Shown piece by piece: positions 49,636 through 58,927 of a DNA stretch of 59,125 nt. The translations under genes and the position numbers were made by a program. The notes under the pieces are model-generated. The model made no database searches, was not told the origin of the DNA, and saw only the letters and a list, made by a program, of their open reading frames with translations. The number at the start of each line of letters is the position of its first letter. Positions within the stretch are counted from its first letter, which is position 1. The DNA is taken from NCBI GenBank assembly GCA_934630515.1, contig CAKTVV010000019.1, positions 1 through 59,125 of the forward strand, in the 5' to 3' direction. The DNA is from an uncultured Eubacteriales bacterium (GTDB lineage Bacteria > Bacillota > Clostridia > Oscillospirales > Acutalibacteraceae).

Positions 49636-50694
49636 CTATTCAACTTTTGGTAGTGTAAAGCATCGCTCCCGGCGCTTGCTGCGGCAGGCGGTATCGGCTT
49701 TGCGCTTTTCGCAGTGGTAGCAGATCTCGTTGGTGAGGGTGGGCGAATCGCTGAAAAACTCGTCCAGATTGGCGAAGGTGGTGCGGGCGATGTCCGCCAG
49801 CGCCTCCTCGGTGAGAAACGCCTGATGGGAGGTGAGGATCACGTTGGGGCGGGAGACCAGCAGGCTGAGGGTGTCGTCCAGCACCGGTGTATCGGAATTG
49901 TCCTCAAAGAACAGGTCCGCCTCCTCCTCGTATACATCCAGTCCGGCGCCCCGGACGGTGCCGTTGTTCAGCGCCTCCAGCAGCGCCTCGGTGTCCACCA
50001 GACCGCCCCGGGAGGTGTTGATGAGGAACACGCCCCGCTTCATGGCGGCGAAGGCGTCCCGATCCAGCAGATGGCGGTTCTCCTTGGTCAGCGGGCAGTG
50101 GAGGGAGATGACGTCGCTCTCCGCCAGCAGGGTCTTCAGCTCCACATAGGGGAAGTCGGCGTTCGCCGCCGGGAACGGGTCATAGGCGACCACCCGCATC
50201 CCGAAGCCCCGGCAGATGTCGATGAAGACCCGCCCGATCTTGCCGGTGCCGATGACGCCCACGGTCTTTTGGTACAGATCCATGCCGGTCAGCCCGACCA
50301 GACTGAAATTAAAATCCCGGGTGCGGATATACGCCTTGTGTACCTTGCGGTTGAGGCAGGACAGCAGCGCCATGGCGTGCTCCGCCACCGCATGGGGCGA
50401 ATAGGCGGGCACCCGCAGGATCGCCAGCTTGCCGTAGGCGGCCTTGCGGTCCACGTTGTTGTAGCCGGCGCAGCGCAGCGCCAGCACCTGCACCCCCTGC
50501 TCGTAGAGGATGTTCACGGCGGCGGCGTCCACCGTATCGTTGACGAAGGCGCATACCGCCTGACAGCCCGCCGCCAGCCGGGCGGTGTGGGCGTTGAGTT
50601 TGGTTTCCAGATAGAGGATGTCATAGCCGGGGTTCATTCGGTCGAAGAATTCCCGGTCATAGGGCTTGGTGTCGTAGAATGCCAGTTTGATCAT
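49636..50694 (-). CDS. D-lactate dehydrogenase-type 2-hydroxyacid dehydrogenase
   Basis: This is a 352-residue NAD-dependent enzyme that interconverts pyruvate and D-lactate (LdhA type). The NAD site GVIGTGKIGRVF, catalytic Arg in NTSRGGLVD, Glu in DVYEEEADLFF and His in TSHQAFLTEEA match LdhA rather than phosphoglycerate dehydrogenase. It has an additional Cys- and Arg-rich C-terminal tail of about 20 residues after the usual end of the family. It would give fermentative NAD regeneration. Confidence 0.92.
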   Translation of the reverse strand: MIKLAFYDTKPYDREFFDRMNPGYDILYLETKLNAHTARLAAGCQAVCAFVNDTVDAAAVNILYEQGVQVLALRCAGYNNVDRKAAYGKLAILRVPAYSPHAVAEHAMALLSCLNRKVHKAYIRTRDFNFSLVGLTGMDLYQKTVGVIGTGKIGRVFIDICRGFGMRVVAYDPFPAANADFPYVELKTLLAESDVISLHCPLTKENRHLLDRDAFAAMKRGVFLINTSRGGLVDTEALLEALNNGTVRGAGLDVYEEEADLFFEDNSDTPVLDDTLSLLVSRPNVILTSHQAFLTEEALADIARTTFANLDEFFSDSPTLTNEICYHCEKRKADTACRSKRRERCFTLPKVE

Positions 50695-50741
50695 GGCGGT
50701 CGCCTCTCTTTCGGGGGTAGTGTGTGCGGCCGGGCGGGCAA

Positions 50742-51428
50742 TTATGTGCCCGCCGGCGGCTTCTCTTTCTCGGCGGCTTGGATGCGCCGGTACATATCCT
50801 GCATCTGCCGGTCGATCTCGGCGATCTTGTCGGCGCAGGCGAACATTTCCTCGTTGATGCCCGGCGGCAGGGTGGACTTGTCCACCTTATACCGCACATC
50901 GTGCTCCAGACTCGCCCAGAAGTCCATCGCCACGGTGCGGATCTGGATCTCGGCGGTGACGTATTCCGTCCGGTCGGACAGATACACCGGCACCCGGATG
51001 TCCAGATGCAGCGACCGATAGCCGTTATAGTTGGGGGTCCGGATATAGTCCTGCCGCTTGACGATCTCCAGATCCTTCTGCCGCTCCAGCATCTCCGCCA
51101 CCCGGTAGACATCGTCAATGTAATGGCACACCACCCGCACCCCGGCGATGTCGTTGACATATTCCCGGGCGGCGTCGATGGTGACGGGCTTGCCCTTTTT
51201 CCGCAGCTTGGCGGCGATGCTCTCCGGGGATTTCACCCGGCTCTCGATGTGGTGGATGGGGTTGCGGGCGTACAGCACGTTGAATTCGCTGTCCAGAATC
51301 TCAAATTTCAGGGTCAGCTGCTTGACCGCCGATTCATACAGATTGTGCAGCACCAGAAACTGATGGGCGTTTTCGTACAGCTCCAGCCGGTCGGATGCCG
51401 GTCCGGTCATTTCGTCCATGGGCGTCAC
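50742..51428 (-). CDS. Small alarmone synthetase (RelA/SpoT domain, YjbM/YwaC-like)
   Basis: This is a 228-residue single-domain (p)ppGpp synthetase with no hydrolase or regulatory domains. It transfers pyrophosphate from ATP to GDP or GTP. RelA/SpoT synthetase motifs are present: RVKSPESIAAKLRKKG, DIAGVRVVCHY, YRSLHLDIRVP and AEIQIRTVAMDFWASLEHD. The GTG at 51428 is preferred for its GGGGAG site 6 bases upstream; an ATG three codons later is possible. It has its own promoter. Small synthetases usually act under cell-envelope or other stress. Confidence 0.92.
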   Translation of the reverse strand: MTPMDEMTGPASDRLELYENAHQFLVLHNLYESAVKQLTLKFEILDSEFNVLYARNPIHHIESRVKSPESIAAKLRKKGKPVTIDAAREYVNDIAGVRVVCHYIDDVYRVAEMLERQKDLEIVKRQDYIRTPNYNGYRSLHLDIRVPVYLSDRTEYVTAEIQIRTVAMDFWASLEHDVRYKVDKSTLPPGINEEMFACADKIAEIDRQMQDMYRRIQAAEKEKPPAGT

Positions 51429-51443
51429 CGTCCTCTCCCCTGT

Positions 51444-51471
51444 ATTGTACCATAAATTTTCCGCTTTGCAA
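51444..51471 (-). promoter_or_regulatory. Promoter of the alarmone synthetase gene
   Basis: On the minus strand TTGCAA (51466-51471) and TACAAT (51444-51449) are spaced 16 bp, just upstream of the GTG at 51428, leaving a very short leader. Confidence 0.65.
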
Positions 51472-51485
51472 TGGGCAGAATGAAA

Positions 51486-51519
51486 ACGGCTCTGCTCCGC
51501 AGACCGGGAGCAGAGCCGT
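51486..51519 (-). terminator. Terminator of trxB-trxA
   Basis: A perfect 13-bp stem, ACGGCTCTGCTCC (51486-51498) with GGAGCAGAGCCGT (51507-51519), is followed on the minus strand by TTTTCATTCT, 18 bases after the trxA stop. Confidence 0.88.
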
Positions 51520-51537
51520 ATCGGGTGTGAGCGGTGT

Positions 51538-51864
51538 TTAATCGGTGACGGAGCGCAGGGTCTCCTCCAGAGCGGCGGCGTATTCCTCATAGGAGCGCAC
51601 GCCGATGAAGGTGCGTGCCGGATGTCCGTCCTTGAAGATCATCACGGTGGGGATGCTCTGGATGCCGAACCGGTTCGCCAGCGTTCCCTCGGCGTCCACA
51701 TCCACCTTGCCTACGACGGCACGTCCGTCGAAATCCTCTGCCAGCTGATCGATCACCGGCGCCACCATCCGGCAGGGAGCGCACCAGGTCGCCCAGAAAT
51801 CCACCAGCGTGATGCCGGTGCCGATGGCGGCGTTGAAGCTGTCCTCACTGAAATGCTTGGTCAT
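51538..51864 (-). CDS. trxA: Thioredoxin
   Basis: This is a 108-residue thiol-disulfide carrier. The active site is WCAPCR (a WCAPC variant of WCGPC, with Ala in place of Gly). The cis-Pro is in SIPTVMIF. Length is normal and there is no signal peptide, so it is cytoplasmic. It lies 58 bases after the thioredoxin reductase gene on the same strand, which would keep it reduced. Confidence 0.95.
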   Translation of the reverse strand: MTKHFSEDSFNAAIGTGITLVDFWATWCAPCRMVAPVIDQLAEDFDGRAVVGKVDVDAEGTLANRFGIQSIPTVMIFKDGHPARTFIGVRSYEEYAAALEETLRSVTD

Positions 51865-51922
51865 ACGAATCCATCCTTTCTGTTGGTTGGTGATTGCGGA
51901 TATTTCCGCACGGATACAAGGT

Positions 51923-52774
51923 TTATGACTCCCGCAGACTGCGGGCGGCAGCCTGCGCTGCCACCAACCCCTCCCCCACGGCCTTTGCCACCTGCAGGGG
52001 CTGTCCGGTACAATCTCCGGCGGCGTAGCAGCCGGGGATGCTGGTGCGCTGCTGCCGGTCTACGGCGATGAATTTTCCCTCCGTCTGCAGCGCCGGCAGC
52101 AGCGTCGTGGGGGCGCTCACCTGCCGCAGCAGAAACACCCCGTCGGCAGCCAGCCGCTGCCCGTCCGCCTCCAGCCCCCGCAGCTGCCCGTTTTCTGTCC
52201 ACAGGGCGATGCGCTGTGCCGTGACGGCGGGCAGGGTGCAGTCCGGCAGCGGGCGGCGGGTCACCACGGTCACGCCGCAGCCCACCCGCTCCAGAAACGC
52301 CGCCTCCTGCGCCAGATCGGCAGCGTCGCCGGTGACCAGCACCCGCTTGCCCCGGTAGAGCCGCCCGTCGCAGGTGGCGCAATAGCTTAAGCCCCGGCCC
52401 AGCAGCTCCGTTTCGCCGGGGAGGGCGGCGCCGGCACCGGCACCGATGGCGAGAATGAGCCGTCGCCCGGTCACCATGCCGTCTCCCACCGTCACGGTGA
52501 ATTGTCCCGCAAAGGGCAGGATCGCCGTCACATGACCGGGGAAAAACACCGCCCCGCTGCGGCGGGCTTCCCCCTCCATGGTTTCCAGCAGGGTGCGCCC
52601 GGAGGCGCCCGCCATGCCGCTGTAGTTGTCGATGCGCCCCGCCCGCCATAAGGGGCTTTGCGCCGCCGGATTGGACAGCACGGCGCAGCGGCAGCCCCGG
52701 GCGGCGCCGTTAAGCGCCGCCGACAGCCCCGCCGGACCGCCGCCCACGATCACCAGATCAAAAACGTCATCCAT
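51923..52774 (-). CDS. trxB: Thioredoxin reductase
   Basis: This is a 283-residue flavoprotein that reduces thioredoxin. The FAD motif GGGPAGLSAALNGAARG opens the protein. The redox pair is in CATCDG, and the C-terminal FAD segment is GDCTGQPLQVAKAVGEG. It is about 20 residues shorter than typical TrxB. The usual GxGxxA NADPH motif is altered (VTGDAADLAQEAA), so electron donor preference could differ, for instance reduced ferredoxin or flavin; that is inference. Confidence 0.9.
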   Translation of the reverse strand: MDDVFDLVIVGGGPAGLSAALNGAARGCRCAVLSNPAAQSPLWRAGRIDNYSGMAGASGRTLLETMEGEARRSGAVFFPGHVTAILPFAGQFTVTVGDGMVTGRRLILAIGAGAGAALPGETELLGRGLSYCATCDGRLYRGKRVLVTGDAADLAQEAAFLERVGCGVTVVTRRPLPDCTLPAVTAQRIALWTENGQLRGLEADGQRLAADGVFLLRQVSAPTTLLPALQTEGKFIAVDRQQRTSIPGCYAAGDCTGQPLQVAKAVGEGLVAAQAAARSLRES

Positions 52775-52954
52775 AGAGGAAAAGCTCCTTTCCGCAGGTG
52801 TATTTTATCCGCTTTTGCACACAATATCAGCATAGTCCGGCCGGGTGTTGCTCCGCTTCGGTCGAGTCGGGGCGGCGCCGGACGGCAAAGCCCCGGCGGG
52901 GATCCGCTTGCACGGCGGCACAGCCCCGGACGCCGAATACGGGAGGGATTACAC

Positions 52955-53632
52955 ATGGCTTTGATCGAAATGGAACACATCACGAAACGGTATGGCACGG
53001 CGGAAGGCACGGTACACGCTCTGGCGGACGTGGAGCTGTGTGTGGAGAGCGGGGAGATGGTGGCGATCCTCGGCCGCTCCGGCAGCGGCAAATCCACGCT
53101 CATGAATGTCATGGGCTGTCTGGATGTACCCACCGCCGGGGAATACCGGCTGGCGGGGCGCTCGGTCGCCCGCATGACCGAGGGGGAGCTGACCGCTCTG
53201 CGGCGGCAGACGGTGGGCTTTGTGTTTCAGAGCTTTTATCTGCTACCCGGGCTGACCGCCCGGGAGAATGTGGAGCTGCCGCTTCTGTATCGGGGGATCC
53301 CGGAAAAGCAGCGCCGCCGCATGGCGGAGGAGAGCCTGTGCCGGGTGGGGCTGGAGGATCGGATGACCCACCTGCCCCGTCAGCTGTCCGGCGGGCAGCA
53401 GCAGCGGGTCGCCATCGCTCGGGCGATGGCGGGAGAGCCGCCCCTTCTGCTGGCGGACGAGCCCACCGGCAATCTGGACACCGCCGCCGGAGCGGCGGTG
53501 TTGGCGCTGCTGCTGGAATGGAACCGGGCGGGCAACACCGTGGTGCTGATCACCCACGACCCGAAGCTGGGCGCCGCCTGCTCCCGGCAGGTATATATGC
53601 GGGACGGGCGGCTGTCGGACACCCCGGGATGA
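52955..53632 (+). CDS. LolD/MacB-type ABC ATPase without a partner permease
   Basis: This is a 225-residue ATPase of the MacB/LolD/FtsE type. Walker A GRSGSGKST, Q-loop VGFVFQSFYLLP, signature LSGGQQQR and Walker B LLLADEPTGNLD are intact. The ATG at 52955 has GGGAGGG upstream. Such ATPases normally work with an FtsX-like permease coded next to them. None is nearby: the next gene is on the other strand and is a self-contained exporter. Confidence 0.93.
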   Translation: MALIEMEHITKRYGTAEGTVHALADVELCVESGEMVAILGRSGSGKSTLMNVMGCLDVPTAGEYRLAGRSVARMTEGELTALRRQTVGFVFQSFYLLPGLTARENVELPLLYRGIPEKQRRRMAEESLCRVGLEDRMTHLPRQLSGGQQQRVAIARAMAGEPPLLLADEPTGNLDTAAGAAVLALLLEWNRAGNTVVLITHDPKLGAACSRQVYMRDGRLSDTPG

Positions 53633-53749
53633 GGAGCAGCCCCCGCCGAAAGGACTGCGCTTGCCCCGACGGTTCCCTCGGGGCGGCGCACCGGCTCCCG
53701 GCGGTGATCCCGCAGATGCCGCCTGCAACGGGCGGCGCTCCGGTGCGGT

Positions 53750-55468
53750 CTACAGCACCGCCTGCGTTGCCTCCTGCAGGGCGGCGTAGAAGCCGCCCTT
53801 GGCCATCAATTCTTCATGGGTGCCCACCTCCCGCACCCCCTGCCGGTCGATATAGGCGATCCGGTCGGCGTGGCGGATGGTGGACAGCCGATGGGCGATG
53901 ATGAGGGTGGTGCGCCCCTTGGACAGCTCCTCAAAGGCGGATTGGATATGCGCCTCGGTGACGGTGTCCAGCGCCGAGGTCGCCTCATCCAGCAGCAGAA
54001 TGGCGGGGTTCTTCAGGAAGATCCGGGCGATGCTCACCCGCTGCTTTTGCCCGCCGGAGAGCATGATGCCCCGTTCTCCTACATAGGTCTGATAGCCGTC
54101 GGGCAGCGCCAGGATATCGCCGTGGATCTCCGCTTTTTTCGCCGCCTCGATGACCTCCTCGTCGGTGGCATCCAGCCGTCCGTAGCGGATGTTCTCCATC
54201 ACCGTCCCGGCGAAGATCATCACATCCTGCTGGACGATCCCCACCTGCCCCCGCAGGGAGCGCAGGGTCACCTGCCGGATGTCCTGCCCGTCGATGGTGA
54301 TGCTGCCGCCGGTCAGCTCATAGAACCGGGGGATGAGGTGGCACAGGGTGGTCTTGCCGCCGCCGCTGGGGCCGACCAGCGCCAGAGTTTTCCCGGCGGG
54401 AATGTCCAGCGACACGTTCCGCAGCACCTCCACCCCCTCGGTATAGTGGAAACAGACGTCCTGCAGCAGGATATGCCCCTCGGTGCAGCAAAGGGGGCGG
54501 GCGTCGGGGGCATCGGTGATCTCCGGCGTCTCCGCCATCAGCTCCTGAAACCGGCGGAAGCCCGCCATGCCGGTGGTATACTGCTCCACGAAGTTCGCCA
54601 GCTTGCGGATGGGGGTCAGAAAGCTGGCAATGTACATGGTGAACACCAGCAGATCCACATATTCCAGCTTGCCGTCGATGATCAGCAGCCCGCCGGCGGC
54701 GATCACCGCCACGTTCATCAGGTTGGTCAGCACATCGTTTCCGGCGCCGAAAATCGCCATCTGCTTATAAAAGCCCCGGCGGGCGGTGCGGTACTGCTCG
54801 CTGCCCGCCTGAAACCGTTCCCGCTCGTAGGGCTCGTTGGTAAACGCTTTGGCGGTGCGGATGCCGGAGATGCTGCTTTCGATGCCGGTGTTGATGACGG
54901 CGATCTTTTCCTTTACCGCCCGGCTGGCGGCGCCCATATGGGTGCGCCGCAGCACGGTGAACCCCACCAGCAGCGGCACCAGCAGGGTGATCACCAGCGC
55001 CAGCTCCCAGCGGATGGTGAACATCACGATGAGGGAGCCGGTCAGCGTCACAAAGGAAATGAACAGATCCTCCGGGCCGTGGTGCGCCAGCTCCACCACC
55101 TCGAACAGGTCGCTGACCACCCGGCTCATCAGCGAGCCGGTGCGGTGGGTATCGTAAAAGCGGAAGGACAGGCTCTGGAGATGGCGGAACAGATCCCGCC
55201 GCATATCCGTCTCGATGAACACCCCCAGCAGGTGCCCCCAGTAGGTGACGACGAACTGCAGCGCCCCCTTGAGCAGATATGCGCCCACCAGAAGCCCCAT
55301 CCATACGAAAAACGTGCGGTATGCCCCCTGGGGCAGCAGGGTGTTGAGGGCGTATTTGGACACCAGCGGATACGCTAAATCCACCAGCGAGATGCACAGG
55401 GCACACGCCAGATCCATAAGAAACCAAGCCAGATAGGGCTTATAGTAATGCGCAAATCGTTTCAGCAT
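53750..55468 (-). CDS. ABC exporter, fused membrane and ATPase domains
   Basis: This is a 572-residue half-exporter of the MsbA/BmrA type that works as a homo- or heterodimer. Six membrane helices fill the first ~320 residues. The ATPase half has Walker A GPSGGGKTT, Q-loop GIVQQDVMIFAG, signature LSGGQKQR and Walker B ILLLDEATSALD. The start is taken as ATG 55468 (MLKRFAHYYKPYL), typical of the family; an upstream GTG has no usable site. No second half-exporter is adjacent, suggesting a homodimer. Confidence 0.93.
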   Translation of the reverse strand: MLKRFAHYYKPYLAWFLMDLACALCISLVDLAYPLVSKYALNTLLPQGAYRTFFVWMGLLVGAYLLKGALQFVVTYWGHLLGVFIETDMRRDLFRHLQSLSFRFYDTHRTGSLMSRVVSDLFEVVELAHHGPEDLFISFVTLTGSLIVMFTIRWELALVITLLVPLLVGFTVLRRTHMGAASRAVKEKIAVINTGIESSISGIRTAKAFTNEPYERERFQAGSEQYRTARRGFYKQMAIFGAGNDVLTNLMNVAVIAAGGLLIIDGKLEYVDLLVFTMYIASFLTPIRKLANFVEQYTTGMAGFRRFQELMAETPEITDAPDARPLCCTEGHILLQDVCFHYTEGVEVLRNVSLDIPAGKTLALVGPSGGGKTTLCHLIPRFYELTGGSITIDGQDIRQVTLRSLRGQVGIVQQDVMIFAGTVMENIRYGRLDATDEEVIEAAKKAEIHGDILALPDGYQTYVGERGIMLSGGQKQRVSIARIFLKNPAILLLDEATSALDTVTEAHIQSAFEELSKGRTTLIIAHRLSTIRHADRIAYIDRQGVREVGTHEELMAKGGFYAALQEATQAVL

Positions 55469-55569
55469 ACGGGTATGTTTCACTCCCTTAGTTTGTCACC
55501 CCCAGTATACACACTTTTGTCCCGATTTGCAAGAGAAAAGACGGACACCGCCGTGCCCGTCTTTTTTCC

Positions 55570-56868
55570 CTATGGCTGCGCCGCCAGTCCTACGCTCTGG
55601 CGCAGCCGGGCGATCCCCCATAAGAACCAGATCGCCTGCTCCCCGTTGCCGCAGTCCACCAGCCTCCAGCCGCTGCCGGCGGGGGTCATCCATTCCATAT
55701 AGATATCGCTCGTGTGATATTGCTCCAGAAATCGCAGGCTCTCCAGCGCATGGGCGTAGTCGCCCTGCCGGGCGGCGGCGGCCAGATCCCAGCCCACGCT
55801 TTTGCCCAGTATGCGGTTTTTCACCGTGCCGTCGGCGGCGCATTCCACCGCCGGATATCCGCCCGCCGGGGCGGTCTGCCATAGCCGCTGCCGGGTATAC
55901 GCCACGGTGTTTTCCCAGATGGCGGTGTCGATCCGGTCGGCAAAGGGGGTCAGACAGATCCAGCTGACTCCCTGCTCGGGGGTGTACTGCCCGCCATCCT
56001 GATACCGCAGCTCCCAGAAGACCGTCCGGTCGTCCGCCGTGTGGGTGAGCTGCTGCCGCAGGCCGGTGCGCAGGGCGGCGGCGGTCTCCCGCCACGGCAG
56101 CGCATCCGCCGCCTGTCCCCGCCGCTCCGCCACCGCCGCCAGCTCCTCCAGCGCCGCCAGCACAAAGCTGTTGGTCAGCAGGTCATAGGCGTCGGGGTAG
56201 TCGGTGCCGTTCCGCATCCGGGAATGGGTCAGCCGCCGGTTGCGCATGAGTGACAGCTCCCGGTTGAAATAGGTGTCGCTGCAAAAGGCATCCGCCTCCC
56301 GCTTGATCAGATCGTAGGTGTCGCTGTAAAAGGCGCTGTCCTGTGCGGCGGCGATATACTGCGCCCAGCCCAGCACAAAGTGCGCCCGCCCGTCCAGCTC
56401 GTCCTCCTGCCGCACCGTGCCGTCGGCGGCGATGGTGAAGGGCAGATAGGGCAGATCTTTTTGCCGCACCGTGTCGGTGACGAAGCGCAGCGCCCTGCCG
56501 GCGGCAGCGGTCTCCCCTGCTTCCACCGCCAGAATGGCAAACGCTCCGATGGAGCGGACATATTCGCCCTTGTACCGCCCGGTGAGGGATTCTTGCAAAA
56601 AGCCATTCTCCTGCAGCCGCCCGAAAATGCTGCTCCAGGTGGTGCGGTAGATCGTCGCCACCCGCCCCTCGGTCAGCAGCGCCGCCACCTCGTCCCGCTC
56701 GGGATCGACCGGCGTGGTGGTCATGGGGGCAGCGGTGGTCGTTGTCGTAGTGGGCGGCGCCGAAGGAACGGACGAGTCCGGAGCGGGTGCACCGCCGCAG
56801 CCGCCCAGTGCTGTCAGCAGCAGTGCCGCCGCCAGCAGTCCGGTTATTTGCCGCACGATCGAGGACAT
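55570..56868 (-). CDS. Exported lipoprotein with a six-hairpin-like catalytic domain
   Basis: This is a 432-residue lipoprotein with a signal peptide ending in LTALGGC. A Thr-rich linker (TTTTTTAAPMTTTPVD) of the same kind as in the sortases follows. The main domain (about 70-430) is alpha-helical with repeating aromatic/acidic motifs (GWAQYIAAA, YDLLTNSFVLAAL, GVSWICLTPFA, GKSVGWDLAAAARQGD), resembling an (alpha/alpha)6 glycoside-hydrolase or lyase fold. No specific family is recognised. It would act at the outer face of the membrane, perhaps on cell-wall glycans or polysaccharides. Confidence 0.8.
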   Translation of the reverse strand: MSSIVRQITGLLAAALLLTALGGCGGAPAPDSSVPSAPPTTTTTTAAPMTTTPVDPERDEVAALLTEGRVATIYRTTWSSIFGRLQENGFLQESLTGRYKGEYVRSIGAFAILAVEAGETAAAGRALRFVTDTVRQKDLPYLPFTIAADGTVRQEDELDGRAHFVLGWAQYIAAAQDSAFYSDTYDLIKREADAFCSDTYFNRELSLMRNRRLTHSRMRNGTDYPDAYDLLTNSFVLAALEELAAVAERRGQAADALPWRETAAALRTGLRQQLTHTADDRTVFWELRYQDGGQYTPEQGVSWICLTPFADRIDTAIWENTVAYTRQRLWQTAPAGGYPAVECAADGTVKNRILGKSVGWDLAAAARQGDYAHALESLRFLEQYHTSDIYMEWMTPAGSGWRLVDCGNGEQAIWFLWGIARLRQSVGLAAQP

Positions 56869-58556
56869 GGGAAACACCCGCCTTTCCGTTGTTTTTCAGA
56901 GGTAGTATAGCATAGGACGGGACTGGGGTCAACCGGGCGTCCTCGATAATACTATTTAAGGTTTGATTTCTGCTGTGCTGTGCGCCGTAGGGGCTGCTGC
57001 CGGCAGCTCCGTCCTGTCCTGCCGCAAGCGGCGGCACCGGGGAGATCCATTCTTGGCTATCGGACGCTGTATCCCCCTGATAAAAATAAAAGACGAAACA
57101 GCCGGATGTTCTCCGGTCATTCGTCCTTGCCGACGGTTTTGTACGCCCGCAGGTGTGTGCTGCCGATTTGGTGGTTGCTTGCTCAGTCCGACCAGAACCG
57201 CCGGTCCGGCTTTTCTTTTGCTTTCTTGGCCAGCTGCGTGGTTTCTCGAGCTTCGTTTCATAGATGAGACACAGAAGCGGGCTGTCGGGCGGCAAAACAG
57301 CCACGACCCGGCTGATCTCGTTGTGAACAGCGACCCCTGTCCGGCTTTCTCGCCATGAGGGTCCTCCCTTTTTTTATTTTGTTTGCGGATTGGTCATTTA
57401 CAAGCGCCCGGCTCATGAACGCCCGGCGGCCAGAAGAAAGGCATACGGGTGTCGGGAGCTTTCCGCTGCCTGCCGCAAGGGGGCGGCGTGCCTGCAACAG
57501 CATACAGGTGGATACAAACGGCAAGCGGCTTCTGTAAAAAGCGCCTTTTGGGGTGTTCACTACGTCGGTATATTGCGGCTATGCCCCGGTACCGGAGAAT
57601 GCCGGTCGATCGGTTTTGCGTACGGCAATTTGGTATGACCCTGCGTCCCAAGGCCGGCGTTTGTCGGGAGCGCTTGAATGCCCCGCTGTTTTTGGAAAAG
57701 CCTGCAGCTTTTCTGCTCAAAAGGAGAAAAAAGCAAAAAATTCCCGGAAGCGCCGGCGACCGAGATTGTCCGTCTTGTTTATAACACAGCTCTATATCCT
57801 ATATGTATACGGCGATGCCGATTCCGGTGCAATTTAGGATGGTGCACAGATCATGGAGGGGTGGATAGACGGACATATTTTTGCATAGTGTCTCAAGGAA
57901 CGGCGCATAGAAGATTCTGCGCTTCCCTCACGGCTATCTTAGAATATACGCAAGCGGTTGATACTAGTCGAATGTGGGTTGCGGTTAAAGCTGGAAATAT
58001 ATATGCGAAATAAAGTATAAGAGCAGCTTAGAAATGGGGTGACCGGGATAGCTCCGTGCGGAGGATACGTTTCCAAACGGCGCTCCGGAGTGTGAATGGG
58101 TGACGAACGCCGACGAGGGGTGACGGAGTGGGTATGATGAGTCCCCTCGCCCATCTGTGAGAAGAATTGTCCGGATCGCTGCCCGGTTGATCGGGGATCC
58201 GCCGAATCGCTGGTGCAGCTGGCGGCGTTGCGCAGGCAGCTTGCCGCTGTATGAGGAGATCCTCGGACGGATCGACGCTGCCCTGGCTCCAACCGCTGTG
58301 CGCCGGGGCAAAAGCGCCGCCAGCCATTCTTTTGCGCAGCTCCATATCCTCGGGATCGGCGCCGGTCTGTGAAGCGTCCCTTTGTAAGAGCCGGACGGCG
58401 CTGCCGTGTATAAAAGCCGCTGTTTTCAGCGGAAACGGCGCTTACCGGCTGAACCGAAATCGCTCGGGTGGTGCGTTGAGCGGCGGGATGGAGCGGGGTG
58501 GCCGCTTCGCCTCCGGACGGCAGAACAAAAAAATCAAGAAATACGCAATTTTGTGC
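56869..58556. other. 1.7-kb gene-poor region
   Basis: No frame here has a convincing combination of start site and protein-like composition. One minus-strand frame at 57258-57356 has AAGGGAGGA before its ATG (MARKPDRGRCSQ...) but ends after 32 codons. Base composition shifts: 57770-58060 is AT-rich compared with its surroundings. The stretch may be decayed foreign DNA next to a tRNA locus. No rRNA, tmRNA or RNase P signature was recognised. Confidence 0.45.
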
Positions 58557-58585
58557 TTGCATTTTAGGAGGGGCTGTGGTATAAT
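58557..58585 (+). promoter_or_regulatory. tRNA-Pro promoter
   Basis: TTGCAT (58557-58562) and TATAAT (58580-58585) are spaced 17 bp, 32 bases before the tRNA 5' end. Confidence 0.82.
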
Positions 58586-58617
58586 ACCGCTTGCAGTTGC
58601 AAAAGCGACCGCAATAT

Positions 58618-58693
58618 CCGGGTGTGGCGCAGTTGGTAGCGCGCTTGACTGGGGGTCAAGAGGCCGTGAGTTCAAGTCTCGCCACTCGGACCA
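58618..58693 (+). tRNA. tRNA-Pro (anticodon GGG)
   Basis: The 76-base sequence folds into a full cloverleaf. The acceptor stem is CCGGGTG with CACTCGG (one G-T pair), and the D stem is GCGC/GCGC. The anticodon arm is CTTGA-CTGGGGG-TCAAG, giving anticodon GGG. The T arm is GTGAG-TTCAAGT-CTCGC. The discriminator is A and CCA is encoded in the DNA. It has its own promoter and terminator. Confidence 0.96.
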
Positions 58694-58697
58694 AAAG

Positions 58698-58728
58698 ACG
58701 CCTTGTGCTGAATGCGCAGGGCGTTTTT
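58698..58728 (+). terminator. tRNA-Pro terminator
   Basis: ACGCCTTGTGC (58698-58708) pairs with GCGCAGGGCGT (58714-58724), allowing G-T pairs, and runs into TTTTT. Confidence 0.85.
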
Positions 58729-58927
58729 CGTACCAGCGTATTTGACCTGCTGGGGTGTGTGCGGATTTCGGGAGTGCCGTGGCGGTGATCGGGATGGTTT
58801 CCTCACGCCTGAAAGCCTCTTGCGCCACGGCGGAGCAGCGGATCGTGAGATCTCCGAGAAGCTCGGCAAAAACGGCAACGACCACATAGTATCCCACAGA
58901 TACCGAAATCACAAAAACTAAATAAAT

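Noticed and set aside
56183..57304. Open minus-strand frame of ~370 codons overlapping the lipoprotein gene
   Set aside because: It is a shadow of the lipoprotein gene in another frame; its unique part is low-complexity, basic and without a start signal.
57258..57560. Minus-strand frame with a good-looking AAGGGAGGA site before an internal ATG (57356)
   Set aside because: Only 32 codons follow, with no resemblance to a known small protein and no conservation evidence.
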